From NCBI RefSeq assembly GCF_900104805.1, contig NZ_LT629751.1:620001-684000 (forward strand): 64,000 nucleotides of DNA, read 5' to 3'. Each line of letters begins with the position of its first letter. The first letter of the stretch is position 1. The notes under the pieces are model-generated. The model was not told the origin of the DNA. It saw nothing but the letters and a program-made list of their open reading frames with translations, and searched no databases. A program made the translations under genes and the position numbers. Positions 1-9,935 of the stretch are shown one piece after another. This stretch comes from Pseudomonas oryzae. Lineage in GTDB: Bacteria; Pseudomonadota; Gammaproteobacteria; Pseudomonadales; Pseudomonadaceae.

Positions 1-5
1 ATTGT

Positions 6-848
6 GTGCGAGGGCGGACGGTGGATACCGCGGCTTGGCATCTGGCCGATTACGAACTGCAAGGCATCGAGCGGGGTGCTGGTGCGCCGTTGCTGCTGGT
101 GCATGGCTCGCTGTGCGATTACCGCTTCTGGTCGGCGCAGATCCCGGCGTTCGCCGAGCGCTGCCGGGTGCTGGCCCCGAGCCTGCGGCGCTGTTATCCC
201 GAGCATTGGCGTGGCCTGGGTGGCGGATTTTCCACCGGGCAGCATGTGGCGGACCTGATCGAGCTGATCGAGCGTCAGGGCGAGCCCATGCATGTGCTCG
301 GGCATTCGCGTGGCGGCAACCTGGCCCTGCGACTGGCTGCGCTGCGGCCGGATCTGGTGCGCTCCTTGTTGCTGGCTGATCCTGGGGGCGAGTATGCGCC
401 TGAGTTGTTCGAGTCTGTGGGGGAGTCGGCTCCGCTTGCGGCCGACGAGCGCAACCGCTTTCGTCTCGAGGCCCTGCGGATGATTTGCGCAGGCGACGTG
501 GAAGCTGGTCTGCAGCTTTTTGTCGATACCGTCAGTGGCGCCGGGATCTGGCAGCGCTCGTCCGCACGCTTCCGGCGCATGGCGTTGGACAATGCCTATA
601 CCCTGGTGGGGCAGGTCGAGGACCGCCCAACGCCCCTTGCGCGCGAGCAGTTGATGGTGGTCCGCTGTCCGGTGTTGCTCCTCGGCGGCGAGCGCAGTCC
701 GCCGCCGTTTCCGGCAATCCTGCGCATGCTGGGGCAGCATCTGGCCGATGCGCGTTGCGAGGTGTTGTCTGGAGTGTCGCATGGCATGAACGTGCAGCGT
801 CCTGCGCTGTTCAATCGCCTGGTCGGCGAGTTTCTCGATTCGCTGTGA
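6..848 (+). CDS. alpha/beta hydrolase fold protein, start uncertain at window edge
   Basis: Probable cytoplasmic alpha/beta hydrolase; the substrate cannot be told. The oxyanion-hole motif LLVHGS lies near residue 31, the nucleophile elbow GHSRGG near residue 100, and a C-terminal SGVSHGMN supplies the likely catalytic histidine near residue 258. The usual acid position after LLLGG is Glu instead of Asp. The length of about 280 residues is normal for the family. The frame opens with GTG at base 6; because the window begins here, the true start may lie further left. It sits upstream of thrS, as a probable hydrolase gene does in P. aeruginosa. The 214 bases between its stop and thrS hold no convincing gene and presumably carry the thrS promoter. 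Confidence 0.85.
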   Translation: MRGRTVDTAAWHLADYELQGIERGAGAPLLLVHGSLCDYRFWSAQIPAFAERCRVLAPSLRRCYPEHWRGLGGGFSTGQHVADLIELIERQGEPMHVLGHSRGGNLALRLAALRPDLVRSLLLADPGGEYAPELFESVGESAPLAADERNRFRLEALRMICAGDVEAGLQLFVDTVSGAGIWQRSSARFRRMALDNAYTLVGQVEDRPTPLAREQLMVVRCPVLLLGGERSPPPFPAILRMLGQHLADARCEVLSGVSHGMNVQRPALFNRLVGEFLDSL

Positions 849-1062
849 GCGTTTTGTGAGTGAGGTGGGGCTTTGCCTTGCGCCACCCCGTCTTTTCTGA
901 AACGATTACGGCCCTATTTTTTCCAGTGATCTCCGCTCAGGTTTCGGGAAGGCCATCTTCGGTCCTGCCATCGTGAGGCAGTTTTCCCGCCGGGCGCCGC
1001 TTACTGGCTCATCCCACCCCATGTGGCCTTTGGTAGGGGTCACCACTGAGAGAGGAGGCGCC

Positions 1063-2973
1063 ATGCCCACCGTTACTCTTCCCGACGGTAGTCAGCGTTC
1101 GTTCGAGCAGCCGGTCAGTGTGGCCGAGGTTGCCCAGTCCATCGGTGCCGGATTGGCCAAGGCGGCCCTGGCCGGCAAGGTTGACGGCCAATTGGTGGAC
1201 ACCTCGTATGTCATCGAGGGCGATGTCGCGCTGTCGATCATCACCGCGCGGGATGCGGAGGGCGTCGAGGTGCTGCGCCACTCCTGTGCCCACCTGATGG
1301 CCATGGCCGTGCAGGAGTTGTTCCCCGGTACCCAGGTCACCATCGGTCCGGTGGTGAATGACGGTTTCTACTATGACTTCGATTGCGAGCGTCCCTTCAC
1401 CAGTGAGGATCTCGAGAAGATCGAGGCGAAGATGAACGAGCTGGCCAAGGCGGACCTTGTGGTCAGTCGCTCGCTGATGTCGCGCGACGAGGCGGTGGCC
1501 TTCTTCGACAATCTCGGCGAGAAGTACAAGGTCGAGATCATCGAGTCCATCCCCAGCAATGAGCCGCTGTCCTTCTACAGTCAGGGCGAGTTCATCGACC
1601 TGTGCCGCGGTCCGCACGTGCCGTCCACCGGCAAGCTGCAGGCGTTCAAGCTGATGAAGGTGGCCGGCGCCTACTGGCGTGGCGACTCGAAGAACAAGAT
1701 GCTGCAGCGCATCTACGGCACCTGCTGGGGCAGCAAGCAGGACCTGAAGGATTACCTGCATCGTCTCGAAGAGGCCGAGAAGCGCGATCACCGCAAGATC
1801 GGCAAGCGCCTCGATCTGTTCCACACCCAGGAAGAAGCGCCCGGCATGGTGTTCTGGCACCCCAATGGCTGGACTTTGTACCAGGTGCTCGAGCAGTACA
1901 TGCGTCGCGTGCAGCGTCAGCACGGCTACCTGGAGATCAAGACGCCGCAGGTGGTCGACCGCGTGCTGTGGGAGAAGTCCGGCCACTGGGCCAACTACGG
2001 TGACCTGATGTTCACCACCGAGTCGGAAAGTCGCGACTATGCGGTCAAGCCGATGAACTGCCCGTGCCACGTGCAGGTGTTCAATCAGGGCCTGAAGAGC
2101 TACCGCGAGCTGCCGATGCGTCTGGCCGAGTTCGGCGCCTGCCACCGCAACGAACCGTCCGGTTCGCTGCATGGCATCATGCGCGTGCGCGCCTTCACTC
2201 AGGACGACGCGCACATCTTCTGCACCGAGTCGCAGATGCAGGACGAGGCGGCGGCCTTCATCAAGCTGACCCTGGACGTCTACTCCGACTTCGGCTTCAA
2301 GGACATCCAGCTCAAGCTCTCCACCCGTCCGGAGAAGCGCGTCGGCTCCGACGAGCTGTGGGATCGCGCCGAAGCCGCCCTGCAGTCCGCGCTGGACAAT
2401 GCCGGCCTGCCGTGGGAGCTGCAGCCGGGTGAGGGCGCCTTCTATGGCCCGAAGATCGAGTTCTCGCTGAAGGATTGCCTCGGTCGTGTCTGGCAGTGCG
2501 GTACCCTGCAGCTCGACTTCAACCTGCCGATCCGTCTGGGCGCCGAATACGTCAGCGAGGACAACAGCCGCAAGCACCCGGTGATGCTGCACCGTGCGGT
2601 GCTGGGCTCCTTCGAGCGCTTCATCGGCATCCTCATCGAGCACTACGAGGGGTCCTTCCCGGCCTGGCTGGCGCCGACCCAGGCGGTGGTGCTGAACATC
2701 ACCGACAAGCAGGGCGAATTCGCCGCCCAGGTGGCCAAGGAGCTCGAGGAAAGCGGATATCGTGCCAAGGCTGACTTGAGAAACGAGAAGATCGGCTTTA
2801 AAATCCGCGAGCATACTTTGCTCAAGGTTCCCTACCTGCTGGTTATCGGGGATCGCGAAGTCGAATCGCAGACCGTCGCCGTGCGTACGCGCGACGGTCA
2901 GGATCTGGGCTCCATGACCGTTGGCGAGTTCCAGAATCTGCTGGCCGAAGCCGTTGCTCGGCGCGGTCGGTAA
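1063..2973 (+). CDS. thrS: threonine--tRNA ligase
   Basis: Charges tRNA-Thr with threonine in the cytoplasm. The 636-residue protein has an N-terminal TGS domain (about 1-60), an editing domain with the HSCAH histidine pair, and a class II catalytic core with the zinc-site motif MNCPCH near residue 331, then a C-terminal anticodon-binding domain. The ATG at 1063 was chosen because a strong GAGAGGAGG ribosome site lies just upstream and the protein then begins [11 protein letters not shown], as in other ThrS. A GTG at 973 is open in the same frame but adds 30 residues unlike the family. It heads the translation gene cluster that continues with infC, 18 bases after its stop. Confidence 0.98.
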   Translation: MPTVTLPDGSQRSFEQPVSVAEVAQSIGAGLAKAALAGKVDGQLVDTSYVIEGDVALSIITARDAEGVEVLRHSCAHLMAMAVQELFPGTQVTIGPVVNDGFYYDFDCERPFTSEDLEKIEAKMNELAKADLVVSRSLMSRDEAVAFFDNLGEKYKVEIIESIPSNEPLSFYSQGEFIDLCRGPHVPSTGKLQAFKLMKVAGAYWRGDSKNKMLQRIYGTCWGSKQDLKDYLHRLEEAEKRDHRKIGKRLDLFHTQEEAPGMVFWHPNGWTLYQVLEQYMRRVQRQHGYLEIKTPQVVDRVLWEKSGHWANYGDLMFTTESESRDYAVKPMNCPCHVQVFNQGLKSYRELPMRLAEFGACHRNEPSGSLHGIMRVRAFTQDDAHIFCTESQMQDEAAAFIKLTLDVYSDFGFKDIQLKLSTRPEKRVGSDELWDRAEAALQSALDNAGLPWELQPGEGAFYGPKIEFSLKDCLGRVWQCGTLQLDFNLPIRLGAEYVSEDNSRKHPVMLHRAVLGSFERFIGILIEHYEGSFPAWLAPTQAVVLNITDKQGEFAAQVAKELEESGYRAKADLRNEKIGFKIREHTLLKVPYLLVIGDREVESQTVAVRTRDGQDLGSMTVGEFQNLLAEAVARRGR

Positions 2974-2991
2974 CCCATCGGAGTAATCACT

Positions 2992-3540
2992 ATTAAGCAG
3001 CGCGACATGAGACAAGACAGGCGAGTACAGTCCCGGCCCCCGATCAACGAAAATATCACCGCGCGCGAAGTCCGCCTGATCGGTGTCGATGGTCAGCAGG
3101 TCGGCGTGGTTTCTCTCAACGAGGCCCTGCAGGCTGCCGAAGACGCCAAACTCGACCTGGTTGAGATCGTTGCTGACGCGGTTCCGCCCGTATGCCGGAT
3201 CATGGATTACGGCAAGCACCTGTTCGAGAAGAAGAAGCAGGCTGCCGAGGCGAAGAAGAACCAGAAGCAGGCACAAGTCAAGGAAGTGAAATTCCGTCCC
3301 GGTACGGAAGAAGGGGATTATCAGGTAAAACTACGCAACCTGATACGTTTCCTTAATGATGGGGACAAGGCCAAGGTATCCCTGCGATTCCGCGGTCGTG
3401 AGATGGCCCACCAGGATCTGGGCATGGAGCTGTTGAAGCGGGTCGAAGCCGACCTCGCCGAATACGGCACCGTTGAACAGCATCCGAAGCTGGAAGGACG
3501 CCAGCTGATGATGGTCATCGCTCCCAAGAAGCGTAAATAA
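2992..3540 (+). CDS. infC: translation initiation factor IF-3, ATT start codon
   Basis: IF-3 binds the 30S subunit, checks start codon and initiator tRNA, and prevents premature 50S joining. The 182-residue protein has the N-domain, a lysine-rich linker ([16 protein letters not shown]) and the C-domain ending [10 protein letters not shown]. The start is placed at ATT 2992: a GGAG at 2980-2983 lies 8 bases before it, and translation gives (M)[13 protein letters not shown], matching the N terminus of pseudomonad IF-3. The first ATG, at 3007, has no ribosome site at a proper distance. Rare ATT starts are a known feature of infC; because IF-3 discriminates against non-AUG starts, they let it repress its own translation. 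It is followed by rpmI. Confidence 0.96.
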   Translation: MKQRDMRQDRRVQSRPPINENITAREVRLIGVDGQQVGVVSLNEALQAAEDAKLDLVEIVADAVPPVCRIMDYGKHLFEKKKQAAEAKKNQKQAQVKEVKFRPGTEEGDYQVKLRNLIRFLNDGDKAKVSLRFRGREMAHQDLGMELLKRVEADLAEYGTVEQHPKLEGRQLMMVIAPKKRK

Positions 3541-3600
3541 CCTCCAGGGCACTGGCAGGCCTTGTGGTTATGTGTAATCAATGAATGCGGAGTACCAAAC

Positions 3601-3795
3601 ATGCCAAAGATGAAAACCAAGAGCGGTGCCAAGAAGCGCTTCAAGCCGACTGCTAACGGCTTCAAGCACAAGCACGCTTTCAAGAGCCACATCCTGACCA
3701 AGATGACCACCAAGCGTAAGCGCCAGCTGCGTGGCACCTCGCTGATGCATGCATCCGACGTTGCCAAAGTAGAGCGCATGCTGCGCGTTCGTTAA
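3601..3795 (+). CDS. rpmI: 50S ribosomal protein L35
   Basis: Large-subunit ribosomal protein of 64 residues, starting [17 protein letters not shown] and rich in Lys and Arg as expected for L35. The start at 3601 follows a TGCGGAG ribosome site. It lies between infC and rplT, the universal gamma-proteobacterial order. In E. coli L20 represses rpmI-rplT translation by binding an mRNA structure upstream of rpmI; the 60-base infC-rpmI spacer could hold a similar site, but I cannot identify one. Confidence 0.98.
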   Translation: MPKMKTKSGAKKRFKPTANGFKHKHAFKSHILTKMTTKRKRQLRGTSLMHASDVAKVERMLRVR

Positions 3796-3826
3796 TCCGG
3801 TCAAGATAATCAAGAGGTTCTAAAGC

Positions 3827-4183
3827 ATGGCTCGTGTCAAGCGTGGCGTTATCGCTCGTCGTCGTCACAAGAAAATTCTGAAACTCGCCAAGGGCTACTA
3901 CGGTGCGCGCTCGCGCGTATTCCGCGTTGCCAAGCAGGCGGTGATCAAGGCCGGCCAGTACGCCTACCGTGACCGCCGTCAGCGCAAGCGTCAGTTCCGC
4001 GCTCTGTGGATCGCCCGTATCAACGCGGGTGCGCGCATCAACGGTCTGTCCTACAGCCGTCTGATCGCCGGTCTGAAGAAGGCCGCCATCGAGATCGACC
4101 GTAAGGTTCTGGCCGATCTGGCAGTGAACGAAAAAGCGGCGTTTGCTGCGATTGTCGAGAAAGCCAAAGCCGTTCTGGCCTAA
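3827..4183 (+). CDS. rplT: 50S ribosomal protein L20
   Basis: A 118-residue protein starting [20 protein letters not shown], typical of L20, an early assembly protein that binds 23S rRNA. The basic N-terminal extension and the compact C-terminal domain ([12 protein letters not shown], then [12 protein letters not shown]) are intact. It starts 31 bases after rpmI behind an AAGAGG ribosome site, and is followed by a strong hairpin before pheS. Confidence 0.98.
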   Translation: MARVKRGVIARRRHKKILKLAKGYYGARSRVFRVAKQAVIKAGQYAYRDRRQRKRQFRALWIARINAGARINGLSYSRLIAGLKKAAIEIDRKVLADLAVNEKAAFAAIVEKAKAVLA

Positions 4184-5296
<1,113 letters not shown>

Positions 5297-5329
5297 GTCG
5301 ATCGGTCAACCCGCTTTCAGGAGAACAGG

Positions 5330-7708
5330 ATGAAATTCAGCGAACAATGGCTGCGCACCTGGGTCAACCCGCAGGTGTCGCGCGATGAACTGGTGGCCCG
5401 TCTGTCGATGGCCGGCCTCGAAGTGGACAGCGTCACCCCGGCTGCCGGTGTCTTCACTGGCGTGGTGGTCGGCGAGATCCTCTCCACCGAACAGCACCCT
5501 GACGCCGACAAGCTGCGCGTCTGCCAGGTGAGCAACGGCGGCGAGACTTTCCAGGTGGTCTGCGGTGCGCCCAACGCCCGCCCGGGAATCAGAATTCCCT
5601 TCGCCATGCTCGGCGCCGAACTGCCGGGCGACTTCAAGATCAAGAAGGCCAAGCTGCGTGGCGTCGAGTCCTTCGGCATGCTCTGCTCGGCCTCCGAGTT
5701 GCAGATCAGCGACGATAACTCCGGTCTGTTCGAGCTGGCCGCCGATGCGCCGGTCGGTCAGGACATCCGCAGCTACCTCAATCTCGACGACGCCAGCATC
5801 GAGGTCGATCTGACCCCGAACCGAGGCGACTGCCTGTCGGTGGCGGGTCTGGCCCGCGAGGTCGGCGCCCTGTACGACGCCCCGGTCGCCCGTCCGGCCA
5901 TCGCCGCCGTGCCGGCGGCGCACGACGAAGTGCGCAGCGTCGAACTGCTGGCCCCCAAGGCCTGCCCGCGCTACCTCGGCCGGGTGATCCGCAACGTCGA
6001 CCTGTCGCGTCCGACGCCGCTATGGATGGTCGAGCGCCTGCGCCGCTCCGACGTGCGCGCCATTGATCCGGCGGTCGACGTCACCAACTATGTGATGCTC
6101 GAGCTGGGCCAGCCGATGCACGCCTTCGATCTCGCCGAGATCAAGGGCGGCGTGCGCGTGCGCCTGGCCGAGGCCGGCGAGAAGCTGGTGCTGCTGGACG
6201 GCCAGGAAGTCGAGCTGCGTCCCGACACCCTGGTGATCGCCGACCACGAGCGCGCCCTGGCCATCGCTGGCGTGATGGGCGGCGAGCACAGCGGCGTGGC
6301 CGCCGGCACCCGCGATCTGTTCCTCGAGAGCGCCTTCTTCGACGCCATCGCCATCGCCGGCAAGGCCCGCTCCTACGGCCTGCACACCGATGCCTCGCAC
6401 CGCTTCGAGCGTGGCGTCGACTCGCAGCTGGCCCGCGAGGCCATGGAGCGCGCCACCGCGCTGCTGCTGGAGATCGTCGGCGGCGAGCCTGGCCCGATCG
6501 TCGAGGAGGTCAGCGCAGAGTACCTGCCGCAGGTCGCCCCGGTCACCCTGCGTGCCGAGCGCATCGAGCAGATGCTCGGTCTTTCGCTTCCGGCCGCCGA
6601 GGTCGAGCGCCTGCTGACCGCGCTGGGCCTGAAGGTCGCCGCCAGCGGGGCAGGGCAGTGGCAGGTGGAGATCCCCAGCCACCGCTTCGACCTGTCCATC
6701 GAGGTCGACCTTATCGAGGAGCTGGCCCGCCTGTACGGCTACAACCGCCTGCCGGTGCGCTACCCTGAGGCGCGCCTGGCGCCGCAGCCGCAGAACGAGG
6801 CGCGCGCCGAACTCGGCCAACTGCGCCGTCTGCTGGTTGCCCGCGGTTACCAGGAGGCGGTCACCTTCAGCTTCATCGATCCCAAGTGGTTCGAGCTGTT
6901 CCACCCGGGTGTCGCACCGCTGACCCTGGCCAACCCGATCTCCGCCGATCTGGCAGCCATGCGCGCCTCGCTGTGGCCGGGTCTGGTCAAGGCGCTGCAG
7001 CACAACCTCAACCGCCAGCAGAGCCGTGTGCGTCTGTTCGAGTCCGGCCTGCGCTTCGTCGGCCAGCTCGACGGGCTCAAGCAGGAGGCCATGCTCGCCG
7101 GGGTGATCTGCGGTAGCCGTCTGCCGGAGGGCTGGGCCAACGGTCGCGAGGTAGTGGACTTCTACGACCTAAAGGCCGACGTCGAGGCGCTGCTCGGCTA
7201 TGCCGGTGCCGGCTCTGCCTTCGCCTTCGTCGCCGGCGAGCACCCGGCTCTGCACCCGGGACAGACCGCGCGCATCGAGCGCGACGGCCAGCTGGTCGGC
7301 TTCCTCGGTGCCCTGCACCCTGAGCTGGCCAAGGCGCTGGACCTGGAGCAGCCGGTTTACCTGTTCGAGCTGGTGCTGGCCGAAGTGGCCGCCGGCCGCC
7401 TGCCGCAGTTCCACGAACTGTCGCGCTTCCCCGAAGTGCGCCGCGACCTGGCCCTGCTGGTCGGTCGCGAAGTGCCGGCACAAAGCATGCTGGACGAGAT
7501 CCGCAGTCAGGCCGGCGAGTACCTCACCGACCTGCGGCTGTTCGACGTCTATCAGGGCAAAGGTATTGATCCACATAGCAAAAGTGTGGCAGTCGGCTTG
7601 ACCTGGCAGCATCCATCGCGCACTCTTAATGACGAAGAAGTCAATGAGAATCTGCAGAGAATCATTGCTTCCCTGGGAGAGCGGTTCCAAGCCACGTTAA
7701 GGAAGTAG
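5330..7708 (+). CDS. pheT: phenylalanine--tRNA ligase beta subunit
   Basis: Beta subunit of PheRS, responsible for tRNA binding and editing of mischarged Tyr-tRNA-Phe. At 792 residues it is the usual proteobacterial length. In order: an OB-fold tRNA-binding domain (about 40-150), B3/B4 editing domain (about 205-380), B5 domain (about 400-475), the degenerate synthetase core, and a C-terminal anticodon-binding FDX-ACB domain starting at RFPEVRRDLALLV near residue 700. A CAGGAGAACAGG ribosome site precedes the ATG. ihfA follows three bases after its stop. Confidence 0.98.
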   Translation: MKFSEQWLRTWVNPQVSRDELVARLSMAGLEVDSVTPAAGVFTGVVVGEILSTEQHPDADKLRVCQVSNGGETFQVVCGAPNARPGIRIPFAMLGAELPGDFKIKKAKLRGVESFGMLCSASELQISDDNSGLFELAADAPVGQDIRSYLNLDDASIEVDLTPNRGDCLSVAGLAREVGALYDAPVARPAIAAVPAAHDEVRSVELLAPKACPRYLGRVIRNVDLSRPTPLWMVERLRRSDVRAIDPAVDVTNYVMLELGQPMHAFDLAEIKGGVRVRLAEAGEKLVLLDGQEVELRPDTLVIADHERALAIAGVMGGEHSGVAAGTRDLFLESAFFDAIAIAGKARSYGLHTDASHRFERGVDSQLAREAMERATALLLEIVGGEPGPIVEEVSAEYLPQVAPVTLRAERIEQMLGLSLPAAEVERLLTALGLKVAASGAGQWQVEIPSHRFDLSIEVDLIEELARLYGYNRLPVRYPEARLAPQPQNEARAELGQLRRLLVARGYQEAVTFSFIDPKWFELFHPGVAPLTLANPISADLAAMRASLWPGLVKALQHNLNRQQSRVRLFESGLRFVGQLDGLKQEAMLAGVICGSRLPEGWANGREVVDFYDLKADVEALLGYAGAGSAFAFVAGEHPALHPGQTARIERDGQLVGFLGALHPELAKALDLEQPVYLFELVLAEVAAGRLPQFHELSRFPEVRRDLALLVGREVPAQSMLDEIRSQAGEYLTDLRLFDVYQGKGIDPHSKSVAVGLTWQHPSRTLNDEEVNENLQRIIASLGERFQATLRK

Positions 7709-7711
7709 CGT

Positions 7712-8014
7712 ATGAAGGCCCTGACGAAAGCCGAGATCGCCGAACGCCTCCATGAGGAGTTGGGTCTGAACAAGCGGGAAGCCAAGGAGCTGGTCGAGCT
7801 GTTCTTCGAGGAAATTCGTCAGGCGCTGGAGCACAACGAGCAGGTCAAGTTGTCCGGCTTCGGCAACTTCGACCTGCGCGACAAGCGTCAACGACCAGGG
7901 CGCAACCCCAAGACGGGTGAGGAGATCCCCATCACTGCCCGTCGCGTGGTTACCTTCCGGCCAGGTCAGAAGCTGAAGGCGCGAGTCGAGGCCCATGTCG
8001 GACCAAAGTCCTGA
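7712..8014 (+). CDS. ihfA: integration host factor alpha subunit
   Basis: Small nucleoid protein that pairs with IhfB, binds specific sites in the minor groove and bends DNA sharply; used in transcription, replication and site-specific recombination of mobile elements. The 100-residue sequence has the family signature [21 protein letters not shown], with the beta-arm proline that intercalates DNA. It follows pheT almost without a gap and overlaps the next gene by 20 bases, so all three are probably co-transcribed. Confidence 0.98.
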   Translation: MKALTKAEIAERLHEELGLNKREAKELVELFFEEIRQALEHNEQVKLSGFGNFDLRDKRQRPGRNPKTGEEIPITARRVVTFRPGQKLKARVEAHVGPKS

Positions 8015-8357
8015 CGGTGAACTCCCTCCCATTCCCGGCAAACGCTACTTCACCATCGGTGAGGTAAGCGAGCTGTGTGCGGTCAAGCCGCATGTCCTTC
8101 GCTACTGGGAACAGGAGTTCCCCCAGCTCAGCCCGGCCAAGCGCCGTGGCAATCGCCGCTACTACCAGCATCAGGATGTACTGCTGATCCGCCAGATCCG
8201 TGCGTTGCTCTACGACCAGGGCTTCACCATCGGTGGCGCACGTCAGCGTCTGTCCGGCGAAGAGGCGCGCGACGACAGCAGTCAGTACCACCAGTTGATC
8301 CGTCAGATGATCGCCGAGCTGGAAGAGCTGCTGCACATCCTTCGCAAGCCTCACTGA
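7995..8357 (+). CDS. MerR-family transcriptional regulator
   Basis: A 120-residue DNA-binding protein with an N-terminal MerR winged helix: [20 protein letters not shown] is the helix-turn-helix (about 19-38), followed by the wing RRGNRRYY and a dimerising helix to the C terminus. It lacks a clear effector domain, and no cysteines are placed for metal binding. A gene of this type follows ihfA in many pseudomonads and its targets are not generally known. The ATG at 7995 lies inside the end of ihfA, indicating translational coupling. Confidence 0.93.
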   Translation: MSDQSPDGELPPIPGKRYFTIGEVSELCAVKPHVLRYWEQEFPQLSPAKRRGNRRYYQHQDVLLIRQIRALLYDQGFTIGGARQRLSGEEARDDSSQYHQLIRQMIAELEELLHILRKPH

Positions 8358-8372
8358 TGTGCAAAAAAAACT

Positions 8373-8400
8373 TCCACAATTCAGATGCTTAGGGTATAGT
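8373..8400 (+). promoter_or_regulatory. probable promoter of tRNA-Pro
   Basis: A -10 box TATAGT (8395-8400) preceded at 16 bases by a weak -35 TCCACA (8373-8378), with an A8 run just upstream that could act as an UP element and a GC-rich discriminator after the -10. It lies 31 bases before the tRNA 5' end. Inferred from sequence only. Confidence 0.6.
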
Positions 8401-8430
8401 CCGTCTCGTTTTCGGGTTACCGTGAACATG

Positions 8431-8508
<78 letters not shown>

Positions 8509-8521
8509 AAAATCCCTAGAA

Positions 8522-8554
8522 AATCCAAGCACTTACGGGTGCTTGGATTTTTTT
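8522..8554 (+). terminator. rho-independent terminator of tRNA-Pro
   Basis: Stem AATCCAAGCAC (8522-8532) with GTGCTTGGATT (8539-8549), loop TTACGG, followed by T's to 8554. It lies 13 bases after the CCA end. If the island integrated at the tRNA 3' end, this hairpin either came with the element or is the original terminator, which would place the junction just after it. Confidence 0.93.
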
Positions 8555-8596
8555 ATGCCTGCTGTTTTGGCTGGCTGATCGGAAGTTGTCAGTTCC

Positions 8597-8616
8597 GGTG
8601 ACCGTTTGGTGACCGT
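8597..8616. repeat. paired GGTGACCGT boxes near island edge
   Basis: Two exact copies of GGTGACCGT at 8597-8605 and 8608-8616, repeated with an 11-base period, about one helical turn. This places them on one DNA face, as for paired protein-binding sites such as recombinase or excisionase arm sites near an attachment site. No function is proven. I see no convincing gene between 8556 and 8825. Confidence 0.5.
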
Positions 8617-8825
8617 ATGTGCTTGGCTAGGGCATCAACACAGTTTCCAGTCAGTGCTGTAGCTTCCGGCTCTGGTAGTTGGTCCGGTGGGCAAGTACGC
8701 ATGCACTCTAGTGGTAGCCGGCAAGTCAGTCGGAGTCGGCTGTCTTCCCAGCCGCTACCATGCCGCTCGGCACTGTTCTCCAGCCCTTCGATGGTGACCA
8801 AACTGACTAGGCTGAACTAGCCTCC

Positions 8826-8992
8826 CTAGTCGACCCGCTCCCGGTGCACTTGGTTGATGTTCAGCAGATCGGCCATCGCCTCGAGGCTCAGTGCCAAGGC
8901 ATAGCCTTCGCTGTGCTTGAGTACCAGCACGCGGCCAAGTATTCAAGCACAGAGATCACGCGTGACAGCTCCTCGGTGCGGTAGTCGCAGCG
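8826..8992 (-). pseudogene. decayed small gene, function unknown
   Basis: Reading leftward, protein-like sequence RDYRTEELSRVISVLEYLAA changes frame near 8930 and continues as VLVLKHSEGYALALSLEAMA, then ends HRERVD at the stop (8826-8828). One base lost would join the two pieces. The residue mix (amphipathic, ordered) and lack of any other gene support a decayed coding region. Its family is not recognised. It points the same way as the DUF927/primase operon and may once have been its last member. Confidence 0.4.
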
Positions 8993-9161
8993 CCTGCTGC
9001 CCCAGGGCATCGGTACGCCGCTGTGTGAAGGGGGCGAGCCGATGCAGCTTGCTGGCCTGTCGGCGCAGGGTGTAGCAAGATGCTCAGCCGGTCACGGGGT
9101 GGGGCCGGCTTATTGCCGATGGAGGTCAGCGTGTTGACCGGGGGAATTGGTGCTTATGCTG

Positions 9162-9472
9162 TCAACTCTCCAGAGTGTCGGCGTCCGACCAGCGCCAGCG
9201 CGCTTCGGCCAAGGCTTCGGTGCGGGTACGGGGGACGCCGACCATGCTGCAGATCGGCCTGCCCCCTCGGGTGATAGTCCAGGCGTTGTGCGTGGGCTCT
9301 CTGGCGGCCGTTGGTGCGTTTGCCTCGTTGGCAGGGGTTCCAGTGCCTGTGCCGCTGGTGGCGCGTCTGTGGCGCTTTGCAGAGCGGTGTTCTCCAGCAG
9401 GCATAGGTTGGGCGGACTGGTGTCCGGTTTGCCTATGCTGGCGATCAATTCAAACAGATAGCCCATGCGTGG
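9162..9472 (-). pseudogene. possible decayed small protein gene
   Basis: In the leftward direction a protein-like N terminus MPRMGYLFELIASIGKPDTS begins at 9472. In a second frame, sequence with a plausible C terminus (TITRGGRPICSMVGVPRTRT, then EALAEARWRWSDADTLES and a stop at 9162) follows. The two halves are in different frames, so the gene is frameshifted or the pieces are unrelated. It lies directly beyond the duplicated DUF927 end. No function is assigned. Confidence 0.35.
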
Positions 9473-9639
9473 CATCCTTTGATGTTTTGCCGTACCACGG
9501 GTACCACGGGTACCACGGGTGCCACAAGCATGGGCGTCTGTGGCACCTGTGGCACGCGCCTGTTTGCCCTGTGCCATAGCTGGAAGCCATGTGGCTCTAG
9601 GCTGTGGTACATGTGGCGCGCGTGGCACGCACAGAGCGG

Positions 9640-9781
9640 TGATATGCGCTCAGCCTTCCGGCTCAGGGCGGGACGGATCTATCCAGTACAGCCACTGCAT
9701 CGAGCCATCAGGCATTCGTCGCTTTGCCTGATTCTTCCCGGCTGCCCGCTTGGCGATGCCTCACACGCTGTCCAGGGCACG
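9640..9781 (-). pseudogene. duplicated 3' fragment of the DUF927 helicase gene
   Basis: The leftward sequence from 9781 is a diverged copy of the last part of the neighbouring DUF927 gene (residues from CALDSVGAIAKR to the C terminus) including its stop region, with scattered substitutions and small indels that shift the frame. It has no start of its own. It is the coding half of the tandem duplication. Confidence 0.75.
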
Positions 9782-9868
9782 TTTGATGTTTTGTCGTACC
9801 ACAGGTGCCACAGGTGCCACGCCCAGTAACTGCGCGGTATGTAGCTGTGGCATGGGTGTTTTTGGCAG

Positions 9869-9914
9869 GTGCCACAGGTGCCATAAACATGGGCGTCTGT
9901 GGCACCTGTGGCAC
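9869..9914 (-). terminator. 15-bp inverted repeat beyond the DUF927 stop
   Basis: GTGCCACAGGTGCCA (9869-9883) and TGGCACCTGTGGCAC (9900-9914) are perfect reverse complements with a 16-base loop, starting 21 bases past the DUF927 stop. The hairpin could end the leftward operon, although no clear T run follows. The same TGCCACAGG units occur as direct repeats on both sides, so it may instead be part of a protein-binding repeat array. Confidence 0.5.
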
Positions 9915-9935
9915 ACACATAGCGGTGATACGCGC

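Noticed and set aside
973-1062. GTG at 973 as the start of thrS
   Set aside because: No ribosome site, and the added residues do not resemble ThrS, whereas ATG 1063 has GGAGG and a family-like N terminus.
1009-3276. A 755-codon open frame on the minus strand opposite thrS
   Set aside because: It lies wholly antisense to the well-conserved thrS and infC; long antisense frames are expected in GC-rich genes and its protein looks like no family.
8589-8801. A 70-codon minus-strand frame near the tRNA
   Set aside because: No recognisable family, no good ribosome site, and odd residue composition; noted only as possible decayed DNA.
9493-9528. Short tandem repeats as a CRISPR array
   Set aside because: The unit is 9 bases with no spacers, and no cas genes are in the window.
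9110-9628. A minus-strand frame with GTRGTRGTRG repeats
   Set aside because: The repeat is the translation of the 9-bp DNA repeat; only the internal piece beginning at 9472 looks protein-like.
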